The notes below the pieces were generated by a model. That model worked only from the letters and a program-made list of their open reading frames with translations. It was not told the origin of the DNA and searched no databases. From Musa acuminata AAA Group (taxonomy: Eukaryota; Streptophyta; Magnoliopsida; Zingiberales; Musaceae): a stretch of DNA of 64,000 nt. The translations under genes and the position numbers were made by a program. Location: positions 15,839,501 to 15,903,500 of the forward strand of contig NC_088331.1 in assembly GCF_036884655.1 (NCBI RefSeq). The letters are read 5' to 3'. Below are positions 24,269-36,331 of this stretch, piece by piece. Position 1 is the first letter of the stretch; each line of letters begins with the position of its first letter.

Positions 24269-25050
24269 CAAACATGGGCCCAATTGACCCCTAATTGAGT
24301 TGGCCCAACTCTCACCCAATTATATGCTAACTATAAAATTTAAGACATTCGCTAAGCTAAATAAGTTTGTGAGTCTAGGTTTCTTCCGGCGAGCTTCCGG
24401 GAAACTTCCGATGATCTCTCGGTAATGTTCTAACGGACTCCCAGCAAGCTCCTGGACTTCACGACGATCTTCTTGACGAGTTCCAACAAGCTTCTTTGGC
24501 AAGCTCCTAGACTTCTCGGTCAATTCTGATAGACCTTCCAACGAACATCTGGACTTCCGACGAACTCTCAACGAAATCTCATTATTGACTCCAAGACTTC
24601 ATTTTGCTTTATGTCTTGATCGCTATCATAGTTAATCCTGCACATATAAAATATACTTCGATCTAGATAATTATTACAAAGCAAATCAAATGTTGTATGG
24701 CATGTTATTGGTTCATCGGTGCTTCATCCGAATCTTCTGCGCATCGTCCTCTCTTGTGGCTTATTGTCCAATCGGCCAGTTGACCTCCGCAACTTCCATT
24801 TTCTTAGCATAATTTCTGCTCTTCTTGACCCGATACCTGAACCCATAACCCGAAGCCTTCTATCGATATATCGATCGATCTTTCGGCTCAACGTCTAATC
24901 TTCTAACATATTTTTCTCCGATCCAATATGATTCTTTCTACTTTTAATTGTCTCTCCCTGGTCGAAGCTTCCTACATTACTCAAAACATAGATTAAATCA
25001 TAAACACTCTTAATTGATTTCATCATCAAAATCTGAGATTTAACAAATAA

Positions 25051-25900
25051 TAGATATAATAATTTATAGTCATATTATCAAAACCAATTGAAAAAAATCT
25101 GAAAACCCAAGTAATACTCTTCTAACATGATTTTTATTATTATATATATATATAATCATCGGCGATAGATTGATCATCCAAAACTCGAAATGCAATTACT
25201 CTTTTTTATATGGTTCAATTACTATTATCCAATGACATGTGATTCTAAGGCATCTGTGAATGAATGTTTCAAATATCAAAACAAATAGAAACACATCTAT
25301 CAAAAGATCAAAATGAATTTTATAATTTTTTCTTTATTTATAAATATTATGAATGACACCTGTAAATATAGAATAAGGAACATGTCTAGTGGCAAAATTT
25401 AAAATATTTTGATAATAGTCAATAAAATCAAGGTTTTGATTGCACAGCTGCCAATCAATTTTCTATGAATAACATTAGTAGTATAAAAATTTTCTATATT
25501 TTTTTAATGAAATTCTTCCTCTTGATCAGTGTATATAGTTTTACTTTTGTATATGCTTTTAGTCTCTACCAAAAGTTTTAATTTGTACGCAACCAAAATC
25601 TTCATATTTGTTTTTAATAAAAAAATCAAAGCCAATCATCCACAAAAATAGCAAAATAATAATTTTATTTTAAAGAATGAGACTGCATCAGCCCAAAAAC
25701 ATGTGTATATACCAACTCAGATTATTCTTTTGCTGTCCCATTGCTATGTTTTGGAAAAGATTCCCTGTGGTCCTTTCCTCCTAAGCAGCGTTCATAAATA
25801 AATTCATTATAACGAACCAAGTGATAATCCATATACCATCATTATTATAAAATAGACCAAGACATATTAAATTTATTGACTATATTTATAATGTCAATGT
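25051..25900 (-). pseudogene. Decayed Ty1-copia integrase fragment
   Basis: Minus-strand reading in broken frames resembles the copia integrase core: a degenerate stretch ending LVYTHVFGLMQ (for LVHTDVCGPM) near 25680-25790, then FIKNKYEDFG, then a remnant of the D-QGGEF region and the QL/NGV end near 25430-25600. There are many stops and indels and no intact domain. The rest may lie at 13779-14653 across the inserted LTR. Confidence 0.55.
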
Positions 25901-27480
25901 CAATTTTCATTTAATGTAAGCCAGAACGAAAAGAAAAACCTTTATTAATTAAAGAACATAAGGATCCCTCAAGGCAAGCAGTGGACATGGCAAGAGAGAG
26001 GTACCATTTCTATGATTTTGAACTTGGGAATCCAGAATTAAACAGCCTCGTTCTAATTTTAGCTTAAGTACTACACCATCACCTGGTTTAATCTTGGTTA
26101 ATTTGGAAAGCCAGCATCGGGTTACCGCATCCTTATTTTGCTGCCGGTTGAAGAAGCTTAATTCGTACGCTGTTGTCTGGTCCAATTCACACCCAGGTGT
26201 ATTTACTCTCATAATTCAATTCCGTATATGGCCAAACAGGTATTCCTATTTCATACTACTTTATTCTTCAGGAGTTCTTGGCTCTATAAATATTTGTGAT
26301 GGTTGTTTACCGTCTGTCGTATTGATTATTTTTCAATTTATTGATAGATCTATATGTTGATTATAAGTGTGGTTCTACGCATTGCAATTAGCTAAGATCT
26401 ACAAGATATCTGTATACCAACTGTGCCTTTGTGACACAAATAAGAATCCTAAAGTCAATGAAGAGGTTGAAGTAACTGAATCAGCTGGGAATCAATCATT
26501 TAGAAATCAACATCTAGGCATTGATCCGACGAGGATGGAATCTTGATAATTTATTTTGTTGTAATTTTGACGACGACTAAATTGATTATTAGATCTACTG
26601 GAGGGAATTAATCATCAAATCTGGACTGCTAAATTTGCTAAAGCCAATGGAGTATAAATATCAGGAGCTAACGTGTTCTTTAGCACCCATAAATTCTTGC
26701 CACAAACACAGCTTTCATATTGGGATGGCCCTGAACCAGTCTATTTTTTCTTCAGAGTTGCATTAAACACTACCTACTTTGGCACACTTCATTTATGCTA
26801 TGACAGCTGCAGGGAGGTCTCTATCAACGTGATGTTTGATGTAAGTTCATCACGCTGACTGTGAACCATCCTCATACAGTGATTAACTTGCTGTTTGCAC
26901 CAACTTGGATCTCGCCTTTTTATATCAGATGTTACTGACTGAATCTAGTTCAAACTTGCAGACGAGCTAAAACCTAATCTGCCTCGAAGCTTTATAAGAA
27001 TATATACATAGAACAGCTCATTAGTTTCTTGAAATGTAGAAACTCCATAGTAGTTTGATTCATCTATTAAATGGAAGGTATATAAATCTGTGGGTACCTC
27101 GAAATACTATCGATGGCATTGAATAGATTCCATGTACTAAATACACCAGGCTAAAGTAGTATCTACATTTACAGAAACCACCTGCTTCTCTATCGACCAT
27201 TAGCAGTAGCCGCTGAGGTTTTATCCATAAGAGTAGAAATCTAGAATGTCGATCGTTTCCTGTGTTAGGATACCCGAGTTCGGGATTCATCCCAGAAGTG
27301 ACTAGAGTTTTAATGAGACGATTAAGTAGGTATAAAGAGGTGCACCAACGACTGATATCGTAGATAAAATCAAGGGAATATTTAATGGATGAAACTGCAA
27401 ATCCGGTGTCATGGAGGCTCCCTAATTGCACTTCGTAGAAGTTTTCAAGTCCATTGTCGGCCATGGCTAAGGATTTCTTG
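25901..27480. other. Intergenic stretch upstream of the Ole e 1-like gene
   Basis: No gene is recognised. Short open stretches exist (87 codons on the minus strand at 25949-26212; 61 codons on the plus strand at 26673-26858 with a coherent aromatic-rich composition), but I can match neither to a family. It may hold an old gene fragment as well as the promoter of the gene that starts at 27570. Confidence 0.4.
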
Positions 27481-27481
27481 G

Positions 27482-27488
27482 TATAAAA
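27482..27488 (+). promoter_or_regulatory. TATA box candidate for the Ole e 1-like gene
   Basis: TATAAAA in GGTATAAAATGGC lies 82 bp before the ATG at 27570, a normal spacing for a plant core promoter with a short leader. Confidence 0.55.
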
Positions 27489-27569
27489 TGGCACGTAGAG
27501 TTCTCAACATTGCACAAGAAACCACAGGTTGAAATCTTCTTCTCCTTCTTGGTCCGTTTGAGTTCTACC

Positions 27570-28467
27570 ATGGGGACTCCACCGCATCTAAGAAGCCTTT
27601 TGCTTGCAGTATTGTTGATGATCGGATCTACAAGCGCTGCAACGCAGACCGAAACGTTGGTCACCGTCGTCGGTGCTACCGAATGCTTGGACTGTGCGCA
27701 GAACAGTATCAAGACGGAGGATGCAGTCAAAGGTGGGTCATCATTCTTCACTTGTTTTTCGATAAATGCTCGATTGAACTTCTTATATGTGTTGTCGTGG
27801 TGGTTATGGCTAAGCAGGGCTGCGTGTAGCTATCAAGTGCAAGGTGCGCAACGAAAAATACGAGACCAAAGCCGCAGCTGAGCTCGACAGCAACGGAGAC
27901 TTCAACGTCAAGCTCCCGAGTGAGCTTCTCCAGGACAACGGCGAGCTGAAACACGAATGCTTCGCGCAGATCCACAGCAAGTCCGACGCACCTTGCCCCG
28001 ACATGAACGGGCTGAACCCATCGAAACTTGTTCTCAAGTCCAAGGAGGGAGGAAAGCACACGTTCGTGGCAGCATCCGGGAAGCTATCTTTCTCGTCGGT
28101 CACCTGCGCATCGGCCACCCAAGCCTTACTTCTGTGGCACAAGAAATTTCACAAGCATCACCTGCCAACTTACAAATCTCCATCTCCAGTCCACAAATTG
28201 CCACCCAAGCCTTACTACCATCCCCACCCACACCCAGTTTACAAGCCGCTAACTCACAAATCTCCATCTCCAGTCTACAAGCCACCGGCGCCGGAGAACA
28301 AGCCACCATCAGGGGGACACTACAAACCGCCCACGCACGGGTACAAGCCGCCGTCAGGAGGATACTATAACCCACCCGCTTCACCGGTCTACAAGCCGTC
28401 GCCGGTGCCATACCACGAGCATCCAGCGATTCCTATCCCTAAGCACCATGAAGAACAGAAGGCGTAG
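27570..28467 (+). CDS. Pollen Ole e 1/extensin-type proline-rich cell-wall protein
   Basis: A secreted protein expected in the cell wall. Two exons: 27570-27732 and 27818-28467, with an 85-bp intron (AAAG/GTGGGT...AAGCAG/GG), giving 270 residues. The start ATG has good context (CTACCATGG). Residues 1-24 form a signal peptide. Residues about 30-152 are the Ole e 1-like domain with its six cysteines (39, 42, 62, 102, 114, 151) and the family stretch ECLDCAQNSIKTEDAVKGLRVAIKCK split by the intron. The tail (about 155-270) is rich in Pro, Tyr, Lys and His (SPSPVYKPP, PPSGGHYKPP), resembling extensins and likely hydroxylated and glycosylated. Family members act in wall structure of roots, root hairs or reproductive tissue; the exact role here is unknown. 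The second exon is GC-rich, unlike its surroundings. The reading is intact, so it is probably a working gene. Confidence 0.9.
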
Positions 28468-28989
28468 AACCAGATCGAGCAGATGGCATAAAATATATAT
28501 CTGTCATCGCTTCAAGCGTTTGATGTTATGCGTAATAATGCTAGATCTTAGGATGCGTGTGAACGCTGTGGTGGAAGGAGGTCTTTGTTGCTTCTTTCTT
28601 GCTTGCTTGCTTGCTTGCTTTCTTGTTGCTGCTGTAATGCCTGTAAGAGTATGTGATTTCAGCTATTTCACGTATGATTGGAGTAACATTTGCTCTTATA
28701 TTTATACTTCTGCTAATGGTGGTAAAAAAATAAGATAGTATCCAACATTCTAAAAGGTTGAAAACCCATAATTTAGTGATGTTGTTCGAACAGAATATAT
28801 AGAAAATGATTTGATTGAAGTGAAGATAATTTTTAAAAAAATGCCAATTTAATAAAATAGATAATATATCGCCTCGCTGCCTCTCTTTAGGAAATGAATA
28901 CAAGCATAGTCCAAGAATTAAGAAAAACAAGAGCCAAAGAGAAGCAAGGACAAATCAAATAACTTCTTTTTGGGTTATTGATACTCTAA
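28468..28989. other. 3' flank of the Ole e 1-like gene
   Basis: A probable 3' untranslated region follows, with a (CTTG)n run near 28598-28619 and AT-rich sequence around 28690-28860 where polyadenylation could occur. No other gene is seen before the LINE fragment. Confidence 0.45.
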
Positions 28990-31850
28990 TTAATCAGCAT
29001 CGTCTCAATTAATATAATAACAAATAAAGAAAACTTGGATGATGGTTTTGTTGGACTCTAAATTAAGTACTTTTTTTATTAAAAAATAAAAATATTAATA
29101 CTTAGATTATTCTAGTACCGAAAAGATTTCTCAACTCGAGTGATTTGCCGACTAGTTGGCCGCTTGATTGCCCTATTTGTTGTTTACATGAGAAAATATG
29201 TATTTATCAAATTTTTTAAGTAAGGATCTGATGCTATTAATGGTATTCTTGAGAGAGCCTAAGGTATAGTCAAATTGCTTTGAATCATTTGCATGACACC
29301 TTGGTGTGTCATCATTTCACAAAACAAAATGCCTTTATGTTCCAAACACCTACCACCAGCAAAAATAACTTGGCTAGTAAAATTACGTAAAACAAATCTT
29401 AAACCTGCATCCTTATCACTAAAAGAGTCATCACAACTTAGTTTAAACCATACTAAATAAGGTTTTATCCAATGAACTTGTAAATGACTTAACTCTTGAA
29501 TAATGCCATCAGATTTATGGGGCAGACTTATGGGGCTTCATAATAAGCCAAGACACTTGCAATAATTTTATGTTAAAGTTAGTTGGGGTAATTGTGAAAG
29601 TGCGATTGTATACAATATCATTTTTTATTTTCCAGAGCCACCATAAAGTTATGACAATAATAGTTTTTAAGGAACCAACAACATGCTTGTGCATTCCAAC
29701 AATTTCTTAAAGTAATTGTCCATCATGTGAAGATTCAAGAAAGGAATTGTATGTTTAAATGGTATCATAAAAGTTACCAAAGAGATGAGGAGAAAGGACA
29801 TTGAAAGAAACCTTGTAGAATTGATTGCATAGTTGATTCACAAGAAGGACAAGAAAAAGTATTGCAAAGTCTAAGTCGAGCAAGTCTATTAGACAAGGGC
29901 AGATGATGATGGTATAAGAGTTTCCAATAGAAACATCTTATACGCGACAAAACTAGAAGCCTTCATAAATAACATCACCAATCCCCATTGTCCAAATTCT
30001 TACCCGTCTGACAAAGCAAAAAATTTATAAATTGATTTGGTAGTAGCTATCTTTCGAATGTCTAGCTTCCAAAGCCAAAAATTATCATGTGGCTTAAGAC
30101 CTAAGTTAATATCATAAGCTTTATTAGTTAAAAGTAGACCAAATGTAGGATCTAGCTTTACTATGTCTCATTGCCCATGGTTTGTAAAATTTGAAATCGT
30201 ACAAATATTAAGTAATTCATTGTAATTTTAAAAAAAGGATTGTAAGCAAAAGAGATATCTAAGAGTCCAACTATCCATAATCACGTTGATGGAAGGATCC
30301 ATTCAAACAAATTTTTCAAAAACATTGCGCAGACAAGAAAAGATGCCAACTCCAGCTCATTTTAGCATTGTACCAAATTTTCATAAATTAATAGTACCAT
30401 ATTTGGCTTTGACCATGTCAACCCAAAGACAATTAAAACTAGTAAGATATTGATCGATGCGTTTGACATACAAAACAATTTTCATGAGATATAAATCTAT
30501 AATAACAAGACTCCTAACCATTTTAGAGAGAATAATAATATCCCATGCAAGAAGATGTAAACATTTAGAATTAACATTTTTACTCCAAAGAAAGTTCTAA
30601 TGATTTGAGTAATATTGTTTAATATATCAATTGGCATTCGAGTAACACTAAGAGAATAAAGTGGTATCAAATTAAACACAGAGTTATAGGTATAACCCTA
30701 CCAACTTGGGATAAGAGGAAATTTTGCCATGTTTCTAGTTTATTAGAAATAGGTTGTGTGAGGCCATGGAGGCAGTCGCCTTGGTACGATAAGAGTATCA
30801 AGATATTTTTTAAAAAAATTCTCTTTTAATTTCACGTTTAGTGCATCATGAAAGAGAAAGAGATCGCAGTGTGCTGTGAGATTGCACAGTGAACGTGCGG
30901 CGACGTGCATAAGAAAGAGAAAGATTAGGTTTATGAGTTTTCTGCTTGACGATCGGTGGTCAAACGTTGTTAGTTTCGACCTAAATTTTATGTGGAGAAT
31001 TCTTGCAGTAAATTCTACAATCCTAACGGTGTTGATCTGTAGTTTACTCTCTCTAAGATACTTTCCTGCGATATCCATTTTTGTGAGATCTAGAATTCTC
31101 TTTCGAGGAGATTACGATGAAATATGCTATTCTTAGCAAGATATATGATCTTGATATTATTCTGATCCTCTAGTTATTCTGATGAAGATATCCTCTAGTT
31201 ATTCTAGAGAAAACATATTGTAAACATGTTATCATTATTATTGATAGTGGAAGTTTGAGGTGAACTACGGTCCGTGATTTTTTTCACATTGGGTTTTTCA
31301 CATTAAAAAGACTTGGTCTCACTGTGTGATTGATTTTTGCTCTATTGTTTATGCTGTGCTGGTTGATAATTTCATTTGAATATTAAGTTGATATTTTGAT
31401 GAGGAACTCATTTTGATACACAAAGAGGGAAAAGAATATTCCGCACTTTTGATTAGTGAGAGTTTTATAAGTTTGACCTATTTTAAAGATAGGAAAGACA
31501 ATATTCAAAATAATATATCATCAACATTCATAATTGAAAGTTCCCTTAAAAGTTGGAGTGATTTTTTTTTTTTTCTAAGCAAGCCTTGTTGACAAGAAAT
31601 GTGAATAATTGAGTAACAACCATATAGGTGAAAGAGTATCTATCACCTTGGTGTAATCTTTTATGTCCTTTAAAAGAAGAAGAGGAGGAATCATTAATAT
31701 GACATTTGAAAGTGGGTGAAGTAATACAAGTGCAAATCCAATGTATTTAGAGCAAAGTTTGCCATTTTTTAATTATTTTAATAATGGCATTGCACGATAG
31801 TGTATCCAAAATTTTTCACAATCAATTTTGATCATTACTAGTGTATTTTT
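28990..31850 (-). pseudogene. LINE (L1-type) ORF2 remnant: RT, zf-RVT, RNase H
   Basis: Minus-strand fragment of a non-LTR retrotransposon. In reading order: an RT remnant around 31560-31760 (ITSPTF, then a degenerate RQGD motif read as LHQGD); then, after an inserted Tork-like LTR, a FLW...LHLLAWDII stretch (about 30530-30600); a zinc-binding zf-RVT-like region with CPSC...MQSIL...FFQCPFSSSLW (about 29790-29890); and a C-terminal RNase H-like region with WIKPYLVWFKLSCDDS and FVLRN...IFAGGR (about 29330-29480). Stops and frameshifts are frequent. The 5' part of ORF2 is missing or unreadable. Confidence 0.7.
30868..31444 (+). repeat. Tork-like LTR fragment inside the LINE
   Basis: This is homologous to about 1285-1815 of the Tork-like 3' LTR, including TTTTCTGCTTGACGAT and the GATACACAAAGAGGG region. 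Both LTR ends are missing. LINE sequence continues on both sides. Confidence 0.75.
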
Positions 31851-32539
31851 AGCTATAATGGTGTATGCAATGCTTGGATAATCAAAATAATATTAAATAA
31901 AGTACTATTTAGATGAGGAGTTAATTTAAGGGGCTTGGAAGAGTTAGATCTTTTAGTTAATATGGGGTTTTTGGTTCCCATCTTTTGATAAAATCAGACT
32001 TTTGACTTAACCCTGTATAAATAAGGGGTAATGTATTAAATAAAATCAAGAGAGAAAGAAAGACGAAGGTAGAAACAAAAATAGGCTGGCCATATAAAGG
32101 TTGTAAGCGATTATGAACAATGTCTCTTTTCTTCTACTGTTTATTCTTCTTTATGCTCCGTTAGACCTCATCTTAATTAAAACATTAAGTATGAGAGAAA
32201 AATAAAGTGACAAATAGAGAGATATAAAGTTAAAAAAGATTGGGATATTATAATTGATCATGAAAGAGTTGGCAAACTTTGCTCGAGAAATTTTGAGTAA
32301 AAACGATTGGTTTTTACTCTCGTATCACTTTCCTTCTCTATTAGTTGGTTAAAGTCACCCCATTTTTCTTCTCGAGAAATTTTGAGTAAAAACGATTGGT
32401 TCATGTATGAGGATGTTTATGTTTTACGCATAAAAATTGTAATTATATTATTATTATATAAATTTTTTAATTATTAAATTTTAAATTTTAATAATAATAT
32501 ATTAAATTTAAGATGTATATATTTCAATATCATGATCTA
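31851..32539. other. AT-rich stretch with a 31-bp direct repeat
   Basis: No ORF is recognised. A 31-bp perfect direct repeat (CTCGAGAAATTTTGAGTAAA...) occurs at 32282-32312 and 32371-32401, 89 bp apart. Confidence 0.5.
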
Positions 32540-32881
32540 TAAATACATCATCGAATGAAACGATTTATAAATAGAACTCGACTTGTATTATACTCTCTTC
32601 TTATCATTCATAGGACTACTATAAATGATAAGCCAGAGACTAAGAGGAAACGAAAGTAGATTTATAATCTACTTTGTATATAGTATTAGGAGGTCATATT
32701 TATTTATAGTCAAAAGCAAGTCTAGGATAAGTAATTGGTACAATCATTCTCGTCAAAATCATCCCCAATAAAAAATTCTACCATAATTAGACTTACTTTC
32801 TATTAACTGATAACCCTAATCATAATCCAATCAAGATTGTAATATATCCTATCCATTAAATATGACCGTATGATATAGCAT
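32540..32881 (-). repeat. Copia-E 3' LTR remnant
   Basis: On the minus strand, AAGTGAGAGAATG (a degenerate polypurine tract at about 32884-32896) is followed by sequence resembling an LTR start (CTATATCATACGGTCATATTTAATGG). A related piece lies at 58920-59187. The outer boundary is uncertain. Confidence 0.5.
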
Positions 32882-33299
32882 TCTCTCACTTAACCCATTA
32901 ATTTATAAGATATAAAGGAATCCAAAATAATAATTAATAAAATAAATATTTTTTAAATATATATTTTTAAAGATTTAAATTTTTTTTACAAATGATCATA
33001 AATTTTATAAAAATTAATAAGTCCAATAATTATAATGATACTATATTAAGTTTGACTATCAATATAAACTAACATGGTATATGTCATCAATATTACACTC
33101 CTTTTATATACCATAATATTATTAATCTTTCCTAATATAGTCTATGATGACCTTTATAATTTTTCTTAAGATAATTCTATAATTATATTCAATCATAATA
33201 TATCCATACATAAATACATAAAAATAAATAAGATAGTAGAAATAAATAAGTTTAATTATATAAGTAAAAATATCAATTATGATGTTTACCCAAATATGT

Positions 33300-33690
33300 A
33301 TTATCATATATTTTATAGGTTATTCACAAGTTCAATCATAAAAATATATATTTTAAATACCCTAGATAGTAAGGCCTTAATAAAATACCTTAGGTTATAA
33401 AGCTCTAGTAAATGGATCAATAATTAATATAGTGGAACTCAAATTCTCAATTAATATTAGTTATTTTTAAATTTTTTCTTTAACTATAAAGTATTATATA
33501 CTATAATGCATAAATCTACTAGAGTATTTGTATTCTTAGATAAAAAAAATTATTATGATATGTTAAAAAGTATCTTCAGTGACTTAGTAATTGAGTTTGG
33601 CTACCAAATCCTGAGATAAAATTTTACAATCATAAAACTTGATTAGTAGCCTCAAAGCATATCATGAAATTATCTTTTATTCTTATAATA
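33300..33690 (-). pseudogene. Copia-E RNase H remnant
   Basis: Minus-strand reading in broken frames resembles copia RNase H: EATNQVLWL (for EAT-QA-WLR) near 33640-33660, a HIDIKY/VKEKI-like stretch near 33440-33500, and a degraded D-LTKALP-like end near 33360-33400. It is extremely AT-rich and full of stops. Orientation and order fit the RT remnant at 46340-46470; a copia-C LTR with a nested element separates them. Confidence 0.5.
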
Positions 33691-35608
33691 TAATTTAAAT
33701 TCTATTATTCTTGAAAATTATCCTTTCAACTAATATAAATATAACTTTTAAAATATACTTCCAACTATTAAAATAATTTACAAAAGCAGCATATAAAAAT
33801 CCTATCATTTCAAGCCGATTTAGTCTCTTGTATTTGAGTATATAATCTTTTATCTTTTGTAAATATATTTTTCTTTTAGTTATAACCTTTCAATGTTTCA
33901 TTTATGAGTAACTCTATATCTACTTAGCATTTCTTACTACAAAACTAATATCTAGTCTAGTATAAACTTAAGTATATAATGATAGTCATAGATGTCCTAC
34001 AAGTCAATCACGTATGTAATGTCACGTGTGACATGATACGCACTCTTTTTGTTTATTATTTATTTGATATTTTTCTCACTTTATATTGTATGTTGCATGT
34101 ATTGTGATGTCATGCTTCTATGCAATGGGAATCGAATCACAATGAGATCACGATAATGAGTCCAATTTACCTTTAAACATAGACCCTAAATAATTTCGAT
34201 TATAGGTCACTCGAAAGGGACATCAAGATGACCAAATAGATTAGTGTGTTATACACCCATCCATATGATAGAAGCGGCTAGTCTCATAGCTGCTCATGTG
34301 GGGACACTGGGGCTACCGCGCATGTGCTCATTGGAGAATGAGTTCATTAATTGATCCGCTTACGGAATGCTAGATGGTTGATGATACCTCATTGTCAGAC
34401 AACGATTCCGTCATCCTAATGGTATATTTTTGTTGAATCTCGGATTTTGATGATGAAGTCAATTGTCATTTGTTATCTAATCTATGTGTTGAGATAAGTG
34501 TGTAGGATTAACTACGATAAGAGTAAGACAAGCAGCAGGTGTTGCGCCGGAGTCAAGATCAGGATCACGTTGGGAGTTCGAGAGTTCGACGGAAGTTCGG
34601 ACGGTCGTCGGAGGTTCAGCGAGAACAGATCCGAGAAGTCCAGAAGCTTGCCAAGCGAAGCTCGTCGGAACTCGCCAAGTGGATCGTCGCAAAGTCCAGG
34701 AGTATGCCGGATGTCCGCAGAAGGATCACCGAGGGTTATCGGTTGATCGACGGAAGTTGGCCGGAAACTCGCCGGAAGAAGCGATTGACGCATCGGAGCA
34801 AAGCTGCAGAAGTTGTCTTAGAGTTAATCGTAGTTAGCATGATGATTAAGCATGAAAATGGGAGGTGACCCCATTAGCTTAATCTTGGGGCAATTGGGCC
34901 CCTGAAAAGATTCAAAGTGGGCCGAATGGAGTGAACCATTCGGACCCTGATTGCACCAGGAGGTGCAACCGCCCCAGCCAGGAGGTGCAACCGCCTGGGC
35001 TGTGGGGTTGGGAGGTGCAACCGCCCCAGCCAGGAGGTGCAACCGCCAGGGCTGCGAGGCTGGGAGGTGCAACCGCCCCAGCCGAGAGGTGCAACCGCCC
35101 AGAGCTCAGTCTTCGAGCTAGACTGGGCGGTGCAACCTCCTCTGCCAAGAGGTAGCACCGCCAGAGCTCAAGTTTCGAGCTCTGCCAGGCGATGCAACCA
35201 CCGAGCTCAGTCTTCGAGCTCTGGCAGAGAGGTGCATCAGCCTGAGCTCAGTCTCGAGCTCTGCCAGGTGATGCATTCACCGAGCTCAGTCTTCGAGCTC
35301 TGGCAGAGAGGTGCATCAGCCTGAGCTCAGCTTGGAGCTCTACCAGGTGATGCAACCACCGAGCTCAGTTTCGAGCTCTGCCAGGTGATGCAATCACCAA
35401 GCTCAGTCTTCGAGCTCTGCCAGGTGATGCAACCATCGAGCTCAGTCTTCGAGCTCTGGCAGAGAGAAGCAATCGCCTGAGCTCAGTCTTCGAGCTCTGC
35501 CAGGCGGTGCCACCTCTCCAGTCAAGAGGTGCAACCGCCTGATCCCAGAATTCTGGGATTTGATCGATTTGATCGTTTTGAGCTCGAAATTTGAATTGGG
35601 TTGGGGCC

Positions 35609-35616
35609 TATAAATA
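35609..35616 (+). promoter_or_regulatory. LTR TATA box of the young element
   Basis: TATAAATA in GGGGCCTATAAATACCCC, as in the other SIRE-type LTRs; copied at 43075-43082. It predicts a transcript start near 35640, so the 18-bp array lies in the transcribed leader. Confidence 0.8.
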
Positions 35617-36331
35617 CCCCACCCATTCAGCACTGAAAAGATACAGACCTACATCGAAATCTTGATCTTTTCTGTGATTCTAAGAAGCTCAAAAGTGTTG
35701 TAAAGCCTTTAAGTCTCCTCCTTCTGTTCTTCAAGTTTTCAGTTGTAAAGTGAGGAGAGAAAGGTCTGTAAAGGTTGTCTCCTGAGCCTGTCAAAAGGAG
35801 AGAAATTGTAAAAGGGCAGTTTGGCCTTTGCCCATTGAAGGAAGGCACCTAGTTGACGTCGGCAACCTCATCGGTGGAGGAAGCCAAAAGTGGAGTAGGT
35901 CAAGGCTGACCGAACCACTCTAAATCTCTGGTTTGCGTTTATTTTCGAGCACTTTATCATTACTGCAAACCTCCCTCATTACTACTGCTCTCTGCGCTTT
36001 CACGAACAAGTTCTAAGTGTTGTTCTTCCGAATCTGCATTCAGACGTAAATTCGTATTTTCATACATTACAGTTTACGTTTACGTTTGATTCTGCAGAAC
36101 TGTTTTCCGTGCTTTTACGAACGAGCTTCTTTGCAGTTTACACTTACACTTTAATCCTATTGATAACTGCAATCTGTCCTCTACGATTTTACGAACGATT
36201 TTCAGCATTTAGACGTAAAACTGCATTCAGACGTAAATCGGCTTTCCTCGCTCAATCATCAGATCTCAGTTCACATTTACATCTTGATTCCAACTGCATA
36301 CTGCCTTCTGCAAGTATACAAACAAGTTTTT

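Larger units (their letters stand above)
14654..25045 (-). repeat. SIRE-type solo LTR (minus), split by a full Sirevirus
   Basis: The two pieces, 14654-15423 and 24269-25045, together form one reverse-oriented LTR of about 1.54 kb, from TGTTAGAAATG to TTTAACA. Perfect 5-bp duplications AATAA flank it (14649-14653 and 25046-25050). The complete Sirevirus at 15424-24268 was inserted later, inside it. No internal region of its own remains. Confidence 0.88.

Noticed and set aside
27060..27494. 144-codon minus-strand frame upstream of the Ole e 1-like gene
   Set aside because: It has no recognisable domain and overlaps the probable promoter.
27748..28411. Minus-strand frames of 103-110 codons and alternative plus-strand frames over the Ole e 1-like gene
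   Set aside because: They overlap an exon with a clear signal peptide, six-cysteine domain and intron; none has a recognisable domain.
34874..35324. Several overlapping frames on both strands in the LTR U3
   Set aside because: They arise from GC-rich palindromic repeats free of stops in many frames, and recur at +7466 bp in the second LTR.
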